From: an uncultured Lysobacteraceae bacterium
Lineage (GTDB): Bacteria > Pseudomonadota > Gammaproteobacteria > Xanthomonadales > Xanthomonadaceae
Reading direction: 5' to 3'
Assembly (NCBI GenBank): GCA_946482565.1
Contig: CAMLSB010000037.1
Coordinates: 1-13,254, forward strand
Length of the DNA stretch: 13,254 nt
A program made the position numbers and the translations under genes. This document shows, one piece after another, positions 8,065-13,254 of this stretch (the first letter of the stretch is position 1; each line of letters begins with the position of its first letter). Under the pieces are notes generated by a model, which made no database searches, was not told the DNA's origin, and saw only the letters and a program-made list of their open reading frames with translations.

Positions 8065-8985
8065 TCAGGCGGGGTCGGCGACGGCGGATTGCTCGGGTTC
8101 GAAGAAGCTCCAGCGGACTTCCGGGAACTCGCGCTTCAGCGCGCGCTCCACCTCGTCGATCGCATCCAGCAGCGCGCGCACGTCCGTCGACTCGCGCATC
8201 CGCGCCTGCACCGACACCATCACCTCGCTGCCGAGCTGCAGCGTGATCAGGCTGATGACGTTGGCGATTTCCGGGCGTGCCTCCAGGAAGGCCCGCACCT
8301 GCGCCTGCCGCTGCGGATCGATGCTCTGCCCGATCAGCATCGCCTTGACCTCGATGGCGACGAGCACCGCCACGACGATCAGCAGCACGCCGATGGCGAT
8401 GGTGCCGAGCGCATCCCACGCCGGATTGCCGGTAGCCACGCTCAGCAGCACCGCGGCGAGCGCGAAGCACAGGCCCAACAGGGCGGCGAGGTCCTCGCCG
8501 AAGATCACGACCAGCTCGCTCTGGCGACTGCCGCGGAACCACTGCCAGAGGTTGCGGTCGCCGCGCACCTTCGCCACTTCCTGCAGGCAGGCGCGCATCG
8601 AGATGCCTTCGGCGACGATACCGAAGACCAGCACCCCGGCTGCCCACCACCACTGCTTCAGCGGCGTGGGCTCCTGCAGCTTGTGGATGCCTTCGTAGAG
8701 CGAGAACATGCCGCCGACGCTGAACAGCATCACCGCGACGAGGAAGGACCAGAAGTACACGGCCTTGCCGTGGCCCAGCGGATATTCCGGCGAGGGGGGC
8801 TTGCGCGCCTGGCGCATGCCCAGCAGCAGGAGCAGCTGGTTGCCGCAGTCGGCGAGCGAATGCACCGTCTCGGCGAGCATCGCGCTGGAATGCGTGAACC
8901 AGGCCGCCACGCCCTTCGCCACGGCGATGGCGAAGTTGGCGCCGAGGGCGAAGAGGATTGCGCGGGTGGAGTCGGATCCGGCCAT
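8065..8985 (-). CDS. Cation diffusion facilitator transporter, ZnT9-like branch
   Basis: Inner-membrane divalent-cation exporter of the CDF family, 306 residues. Six hydrophobic segments lie at about 9-30, 36-57, 77-99, 112-131, 159-183 and 191-213, followed by a cytoplasmic C-terminal domain (about 214-306). Helix 2 has HSLADCGNQ, giving His42 and Asp46, the usual i/i+4 metal ligands. PLGHGKAVYFWSF (69-81) is the conserved loop entering helix 3. Helix 5 has FGEDLAALLG (Glu164, Asp165) in place of the HxxxD pattern of YiiP-type zinc exporters. HSLAD..NQ together with ED.AA resembles the SLC30A9/ZnT9 branch, from my knowledge of that family. Metal specificity cannot be read from sequence. The ATG at 8985 directly precedes the first helix and lacks a ribosome-binding site. 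The stop of the Pcm-Ere gene is 41 bases upstream, so read-through from that gene is also possible. Confidence 0.92.
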   Translation of the reverse strand: MAGSDSTRAILFALGANFAIAVAKGVAAWFTHSSAMLAETVHSLADCGNQLLLLLGMRQARKPPSPEYPLGHGKAVYFWSFLVAVMLFSVGGMFSLYEGIHKLQEPTPLKQWWWAAGVLVFGIVAEGISMRACLQEVAKVRGDRNLWQWFRGSRQSELVVIFGEDLAALLGLCFALAAVLLSVATGNPAWDALGTIAIGVLLIVVAVLVAIEVKAMLIGQSIDPQRQAQVRAFLEARPEIANVISLITLQLGSEVMVSVQARMRESTDVRALLDAIDEVERALKREFPEVRWSFFEPEQSAVADPA

Positions 8986-8991
8986 GCGGCA

Positions 8992-8997
8992 AGTCTA
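8992..8997 (-). promoter_or_regulatory. Probable -10 element TAGACT of a leaderless CDF transcript
   Basis: On the minus strand TAGACT is followed by 6 bases and the ATG of the CDF gene. It is the same hexamer at nearly the same distance as at rlmJ. No Shine-Dalgarno is present and no clear -35 is found. This would let the transporter be expressed independently of the upstream fusion genes. Function is inferred. Confidence 0.4.
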
Positions 8998-9026
8998 CAG
9001 GCGGGCCGCCACGACGGGACGGTGCT

Positions 9027-11105
9027 TCATACGCCGAACGGCCAGGTCTCCGGCATGCCCCGGGCATGGCCATCGCCCAGCGCATCGATCGCGCGCGTCC
9101 GGTCGAACCACGTCCAGCCGTCGTACTGCCGGCCCAGCGACGACGCGGCGTAGTGGCTCCAGCGCTCGGTGTCGGCCCGGTACACGACGCCGATGTAACG
9201 CTCCAGCCGCGTCGGACCGAGCGCCTCGCGCGCGAGGTCGTGGCGATGGCCGTCGCCGCGCAGGTCGAGCAGCGAGCAGGCGGCCGCCGGCTCGAGCACG
9301 GCGGCATCGTGGAAGAGGCGCTCGACGCTCTCGGGACGCGATGGATTGACCTGCATGACCTGCATCGGCGCATCCCACTCCGGGGCGGCGGCGACGGTGC
9401 CCGCGTGGGTGCCGAAGCCCAGCAGCGCCGCATCGCCGCCGAAGGCCTCACGCGCGAGCTGGCCAAGGTTGAGTTCGCCGCGCACCTCGCCCATCTCGGT
9501 TTCGCGCGCGTCGCCGATGTGCGAGTTGTGCGCCCAGACCACGGCGCGGACGCCCGGGCCACCCGCGTCGAGCAGGTGCCGCAGGGTTTCGAACATGTGG
9601 CCGTCGCGCAGGTTCCACGACTCGGCGGCGCCGTAGTACATCGCGCGGTAATACGCTTCGGCGTCGCGCACCAGGCGCGCGTTCTGCGTGGCGTCGAACC
9701 AGTCGCGGCCGTCGCGCGCGGTGTACTTCAGGCGCATTTCCAGCAGCTCCCGCAACATGTCGGTGACGGCCTGCTCGCAGAGCGCGTAGCCCTTGTTCAG
9801 CGCCATCCGGCCGTATCCGGCGGGTTCGCTCGCCCATGGCGCGATGCAGCTGTAGCGGTGCCTCGCGATGGCCGCGGCCTCCGGATCGACGCGGTCGAGA
9901 TAGTCGACGACCGCGCGGATCGAAGCGCCGAGGCTGTACAGGTCGAGGCCGTGGAAGGACACCCGTCGTTCCTGCGGCTGCGCCAGGTTGTGGGCGCGCA
10001 GCCAGTCCACGAACGCGGCCATTTCCCGGTTGCGCCACATCCACGTCGGGAAGCGCTGGAAAGGCCGTGATGCGTTGTCCTGCACGGGCAGGCCGCGGAC
10101 GTGACGGTCGATGGTGGCCGCGTCGGGCCAGTCGGCCTCGACCGAGACGATGCGGAAACCATGGTGTTCGACCAGCCGGCGCGTGATCGCCGCGCGCGCA
10201 CGGTAGAACTCCGAGGTTCCGTGGCTGGCTTCGCCGAGCAGCACGACGGTGGCACCCGCGTAGCGGTCGTACATCGCGCCGAACGCGGGGTCGTCCAGCG
10301 AGGGCAGCGGCTCGACGGTGCGCGCGAGCAGCGCGGGAATCGATGCGCGTTCGCGCACGGGAACAGGACGTTGCGCGGGACCCTTCGCGCGCGCCGGCGT
10401 GGCGGCCTGCTCCGGCGCCGTCGCCGGGATAGACGCGCGATCGGCGACCGGCGCGTCATCGCACCAGGCGTGCGCGCCGACCAGCGGCACGAACAGCACG
10501 TCGCCCAGGTCCTCCTCGCGCCATGTTCCTTCGCCGGTGCGCGTGATCTTGAGCAGGCGCTGCCCTCGCCGCGTCGGGCCGACCGGCATGACCAGCCGCC
10601 CACCGATCGCGAGTTGGCGGCGCAGTACATCGGGGACGTCCGGCGCGCCGGCCGCGGCCAGGATCGCGTCGAAAGGTGCGTCGGCCGGCGCGCCACCGCT
10701 GCCGTCGCCGGTGCGCACCTCGACGTTCCCGATTCGGAGCCGCCGCAATCGTTCGCGCGCGAGCGACGCGAGTTCGGCGTGGCGCTCGATCGCGAGAACC
10801 TCGCCGGCCAGCCGCGACATCACCGCCGCCGCGTAGCCCGACCCGGCGCCGATCTCCAGCACGCGGTCGCCAGGCTCGATGCGCGCGGCTTCCAGCATCA
10901 ACGCGACGATGTAAGGCTGCGAAATCGTCTGCCCCGCCTCGATCGGCAGCGGCGAATCCTCGTAGGCGAACTCGCGCATCGCGGCGTCGAGGAATTCCTC
11001 GCGCGGGATGTCGCGCATCGCGTCGAGGACGCGAAGGTCGCGGACGCCGCGCGCCACGACCTGGCGCTCGACCATGCGCTGGCGCTGGGCCGGGAAGCTG
11101 TCCAT
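9027..11105 (-). CDS. Protein-L-isoaspartate O-methyltransferase fused to erythromycin-esterase-like domain
   Basis: Single uninterrupted 692-residue protein of two enzymes. Residues 1 to about 215 are a full-length Pcm (E. coli Pcm is 208 residues), which methylates isoaspartyl residues in damaged proteins. It has SPLPIEAGQTISQPYIVALM (51-70), the SAM loop VLEIGAGSGYAAAV (82-95) and DAILAAAGAP (146-155). Residues 216-260 are an Ala/Pro-rich linker holding two copies of PVxxRASIPA. Residues about 265-692 are an Ere-type domain with LLGEASHGTSEFYRAR (Glu292, His295), VEADWPDA (Glu323) and WAHNSHIGDARETEMG (His526, His529). These fit the Glu/His active-site residues known for EreA/EreB. No signal peptide is seen, so it is probably cytoplasmic. 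The start at 11105 gives a standard Pcm N-terminus. It begins 25 bases after the VanX-hydrolase stop. The Ere domain may hydrolyse some ester or amide; macrolide resistance should not be assumed. Confidence 0.92.
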   Translation of the reverse strand: MDSFPAQRQRMVERQVVARGVRDLRVLDAMRDIPREEFLDAAMREFAYEDSPLPIEAGQTISQPYIVALMLEAARIEPGDRVLEIGAGSGYAAAVMSRLAGEVLAIERHAELASLARERLRRLRIGNVEVRTGDGSGGAPADAPFDAILAAAGAPDVPDVLRRQLAIGGRLVMPVGPTRRGQRLLKITRTGEGTWREEDLGDVLFVPLVGAHAWCDDAPVADRASIPATAPEQAATPARAKGPAQRPVPVRERASIPALLARTVEPLPSLDDPAFGAMYDRYAGATVVLLGEASHGTSEFYRARAAITRRLVEHHGFRIVSVEADWPDAATIDRHVRGLPVQDNASRPFQRFPTWMWRNREMAAFVDWLRAHNLAQPQERRVSFHGLDLYSLGASIRAVVDYLDRVDPEAAAIARHRYSCIAPWASEPAGYGRMALNKGYALCEQAVTDMLRELLEMRLKYTARDGRDWFDATQNARLVRDAEAYYRAMYYGAAESWNLRDGHMFETLRHLLDAGGPGVRAVVWAHNSHIGDARETEMGEVRGELNLGQLAREAFGGDAALLGFGTHAGTVAAAPEWDAPMQVMQVNPSRPESVERLFHDAAVLEPAAACSLLDLRGDGHRHDLAREALGPTRLERYIGVVYRADTERWSHYAASSLGRQYDGWTWFDRTRAIDALGDGHARGMPETWPFGV

Positions 11106-11130
11106 GCGGAAAGCACTACTCCCCGCCGCG

Positions 11131-12942
11131 TCAAGGCCGCGTGGCCGTCCCTTGCGCCGGTGGCGCCATGAACAGCGCGCCGATCGCGAGCGCCGTGCGG
11201 TACGGCTCGGGCTCGTTGCGGTTGCTGAGCAGCACGACCGTCAGCCGGCGCGCCGGCCAGCGCACGATCACGTTGCGGAAGCCGACCGTCTCGCCCGAGT
11301 GCCACAGCGTCTCGCCGGTGATCCGCCAGCCGAAGCCGTACTGCGCTTCGTAGGGCTCGCCGGTGACTTCCACCTGCGGCGAGAACGCCAGCTTGCGCGA
11401 GGCGTCGCCGAGCAACCGGTCGTCGTACAGCGCGGCGTCCCAGAGCGCGAGGTCGTCGATCGACGAGTAGATCCCGCCATCCCCCAGCACCGCGCTGGTG
11501 GTGCTCTGGTCGGTGCGCGCCCACGCGCCTTCCTTCGACGCGCCTGCATCGGCCTGCGTGTAGCCCCATGCGCGATGCGGCGGCTCAGGTCCGCCGGCCA
11601 CGTATGCCAGCGTGTCGCGCATGCCCAGCGGCCCGAAGATACGGGCCTGCAGGAAGTCCGGGTAGGCCATGCCCGACGCGCGCTCCACCACCAGCGACAG
11701 CAGCGCGTAGGCACTGTTGCTGTAGCGGTACGAGGTGCCGGGCGGGAAGTACAGGCGGTTTTCCTTCGACAGCAGCGCGAGCACGCCGGCATCGCGGATC
11801 TGGCCCTGCCAGTCGTCGCCCATCAGGTCTTCGTAGTCGACGAGGCCGGAGGTGTGCGTGAGCAGATGACGCAGCGTGATCGCGTCCGCCGCCGCCGGCA
11901 GTTCCGGAAGCCATTTGCGCGCCGGGTCGTCGACCGAAAGCTTGCCGTCCTCCGCGAGCAGCAGGATCGCGGCGGCGGTGAACTGCTTGCTGACCGAGGC
12001 CAGGCGATAGTCGGTCCCCGGGCCCGCTTCGACGCCGGCCTCGAGGTCCGAGCGGCCGTAACCGCGGCGGACCACTTCGTGGCCATCCTTGATCACGAGC
12101 AGCGAAGCGCCGGGGACGTTGCCGTCGTAGCGCTGCATCAGGCGGTCGATTTCGGCTTGCGGCATCGGCAGGTCCGGTGCGGTGACGGGAACGTCGTACA
12201 GGGTGTGGGGCGTCGGCTCGGGCTGCAGCGTGTAGTGCCACCACTCCATCGGGTAGTTGCGGAAACCCTCCGCGGCCATCGCGTCGAGCAGGACGTGGCG
12301 GTTGGCGTGCTGGGCGGCCGTCGCTTCGGGCGAATCGGTGTTGGCGAGGGTGGCGAACCAGTCGAAACCGGTGCCCATGTCCAGCGGCCTGCAGTCCGCG
12401 TCCTGCGCATCGCATTGCAGCAACGTGAGGTCCACGGTGCCGCCGCGGCTGTGGCCCGACACGGGCGCGATGTAGCCACCGGTGAGCTGCGACTTGTCGA
12501 GGCCCGGGTAATGCGCGGCCTTCGTGCGCTGGTCGGCCTCGTCGGCGACCCAGCGCATGAAATGCGCGACCGCGCGCGCGGGCCGATAGCAGTCGAAGAT
12601 GCGCAGGCGCTGGTGCCGTGCGCGCAGCGACTGCTCGACGCGCGCGAGCGCCTCGGCTGCTTCATGCCGCAGCCAGCAGCGCGGCGCCTCGTAGCCATCG
12701 ACGGGCGCGCCGACGAAGTTGTCGCTGCCCGCATACGCGATCTGCTGGGACATGTCGGGCACGAGGCTGCGGATGTCGACCATGCCCGCTTCGGCCATGG
12801 TGGTCGCCGGCGACAGCGTCGGGCCGGACTCCGGTGCAGCTTGCGGCGTCGTGGCCGCCGCGGCATGGGGCATGGGCGCAGCGGCCGAAGCACCAGCCAG
12901 CGCGAGCAGCAAGACCGCAACGGTCGCGCGCGTGCTACTCAC
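11131..12942 (-). CDS. Secreted fusion: VanX-type D-Ala-D-Ala dipeptidase plus class C beta-lactamase-like serine hydrolase
   Basis: A 603-residue exported protein with two active sites. The GTG start at 12942 gives MSSTRATVAVLLLALAGASA, a signal peptide, and overlaps the upstream stop by 8 bases; a longer frame with an ATG at 13107 would run over the neighbour and is rejected. Residues about 53-240 are an M15D dipeptidase: DCYRPARA (Arg120), SGHSRGGTVDLTL (zinc ligands His164 and Asp171) and EWWHY (catalytic Glu233, zinc ligand His236). This matches the VanX/DdpX pattern. Residues about 265-595 are a serine hydrolase of the beta-lactamase class C/PBP family: SVSK (Ser316, Lys319), YSN (Tyr407, Asn409) and HSG (548-550), with GLVDYEDL and FPPGTSYRYSN typical of the family. 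Both sites look intact. Both halves are families that act on D-Ala-terminated peptides, so a role in peptidoglycan stem-peptide turnover in the periplasm is the simplest idea. Confidence 0.9.
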   Translation of the reverse strand: MSSTRATVAVLLLALAGASAAAPMPHAAAATTPQAAPESGPTLSPATTMAEAGMVDIRSLVPDMSQQIAYAGSDNFVGAPVDGYEAPRCWLRHEAAEALARVEQSLRARHQRLRIFDCYRPARAVAHFMRWVADEADQRTKAAHYPGLDKSQLTGGYIAPVSGHSRGGTVDLTLLQCDAQDADCRPLDMGTGFDWFATLANTDSPEATAAQHANRHVLLDAMAAEGFRNYPMEWWHYTLQPEPTPHTLYDVPVTAPDLPMPQAEIDRLMQRYDGNVPGASLLVIKDGHEVVRRGYGRSDLEAGVEAGPGTDYRLASVSKQFTAAAILLLAEDGKLSVDDPARKWLPELPAAADAITLRHLLTHTSGLVDYEDLMGDDWQGQIRDAGVLALLSKENRLYFPPGTSYRYSNSAYALLSLVVERASGMAYPDFLQARIFGPLGMRDTLAYVAGGPEPPHRAWGYTQADAGASKEGAWARTDQSTTSAVLGDGGIYSSIDDLALWDAALYDDRLLGDASRKLAFSPQVEVTGEPYEAQYGFGWRITGETLWHSGETVGFRNVIVRWPARRLTVVLLSNRNEPEPYRTALAIGALFMAPPAQGTATRP

Positions 12943-13254
12943 AGCCGCCCACGCGCACGAACGCGAGGTCCTCGTAGTCGGAGCTGAAATCGCCGTCCGG
13001 ATCGAGCTTGGCCATGTGCAGGGTCTTCGCATCGCCGCTGGCGGCGAAATCGAGCCACGCGTCGATGTCCACCGCGATGTCGTCCCAGTGCAGCAGGTAG
13101 CGGCCATCGATGTCGCCGATCATGCCGTGCATCTTCGGCGACTTGGCCGAGCGCCATTCCACGCCCTCGCCGGCCGGACAGATGCGCACGTCGCCGAACC
13201 AGGGGTCGCGCCAGGTGCCGAGCCACTGCTGCATCTGCGCGGGCATCACCGGGA
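12935..13254 (-). CDS. C-terminal part of probable serine hydrolase with DUF3471-like domain (5' end outside window)
   Basis: The frame is open through the right edge, so this is read as the end of a longer gene and not as a 104-residue protein starting at the GTG/ATG near 13249. The visible residues contain WLGTWRDPWFGDVRI, EWRSAKSPKMHGMIG, LLHWDDIAVD and the ending GDFSSDYEDLAFVRV. This order (Y/W-G-x-Y/W-x-DPW-G, then a central HW, then DF-x-DF/Y-x-DL-x-F) is the pattern I know from DUF3471, the beta-sandwich tail found behind beta-lactamase-family serine hydrolases. The catalytic domain itself is not in the window, so the enzyme call is inference. Its TAG stop lies inside the start region of the next gene (8-base overlap), which indicates co-translation with the VanX-hydrolase fusion. 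A standalone small protein remains possible. Confidence 0.72.
   Translation of the reverse strand, partial: PVMPAQMQQWLGTWRDPWFGDVRICPAGEGVEWRSAKSPKMHGMIGDIDGRYLLHWDDIAVDIDAWLDFAASGDAKTLHMAKLDPDGDFSSDYEDLAFVRVGGCE

Noticed and set aside
9027..10310. Macrolide resistance determinant
   Set aside because: The Ere-like domain alone does not show this; most chromosomal superfamily members have other or unknown substrates, and here it is fused to a housekeeping repair enzyme.
11113..11134. TTGACG and TAGTGC before the Pcm-Ere gene as a sigma70 promoter
   Set aside because: The hexamers are only 10 bases apart, too close for a -35/-10 pair, and TAGTGC is a poor -10 match.
11131..12942. Vancomycin resistance cassette
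   Set aside because: Only a VanX-like domain is present. There is no VanH, VanA-type ligase, VanR or VanS in the window, and the host is Gram-negative.
11008..12987. Plus-strand open frame (659 codons) across the VanX-hydrolase fusion
   Set aside because: Arg-rich shadow without motifs; the minus-strand protein explains the codon pattern.

Overview
The window is gene-dense, very GC-rich (about 70% by eye) gammaproteobacterial DNA. Gene content and protein style fit the family Xanthomonadaceae (a Lysobacter, Luteimonas or Pseudoxanthomonas relative). That placement is inferred from the phoB-phoR-ppk-ppx order, the paired fusion enzymes and the TA-rich hexamers sitting just before ATG codons. 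No marker gene settles the genus. No rRNA, tRNA, CRISPR array, insertion sequence, phage gene or attachment site was seen.

Left part (1-5395, plus strand): a phosphate and polyphosphate operon. It holds the end of phoB (response regulator, 5' part outside the window), phoR (sensor kinase), ppk1 (polyphosphate synthesis) and ppx (polyphosphate degradation). The phoR/ppk1 and ppk1/ppx junctions are both ATGA overlaps, so translation is probably coupled. PhoR and PhoB sense and answer low phosphate, while Ppk1 and Ppx make and break the reserve polymer.

Middle (5395-8065): a strong hairpin plus T-tract, read on the minus strand, ends a secreted M28-family zinc peptidase gene (5447-7042, minus, TTG start with signal peptide). 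A 139-base gap (7043-7181) is the longest non-coding stretch and separates it from the divergent rlmJ (23S rRNA adenine methyltransferase). rlmJ converges on the next block with only 16 bases between.

Right part (8065-13254, minus strand): four closely spaced genes read from right to left. They are the tail of a probable serine hydrolase with a DUF3471-like end (cut by the window edge), a secreted fusion of a VanX-type D-Ala-D-Ala dipeptidase with a class C beta-lactamase/PBP-like serine hydrolase, a fusion of protein-L-isoaspartate methyltransferase with an erythromycin-esterase-like domain, and a cation diffusion facilitator of the ZnT9-like branch. Spacings are an 8-base overlap, 25 bases and 41 bases, so one transcript is possible, although the CDF gene may have its own promoter. 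The two intact-looking fusion enzymes side by side are the least ordinary part of the window. Everything else is well-known housekeeping or stress physiology. No gap exceeds 300 bases.
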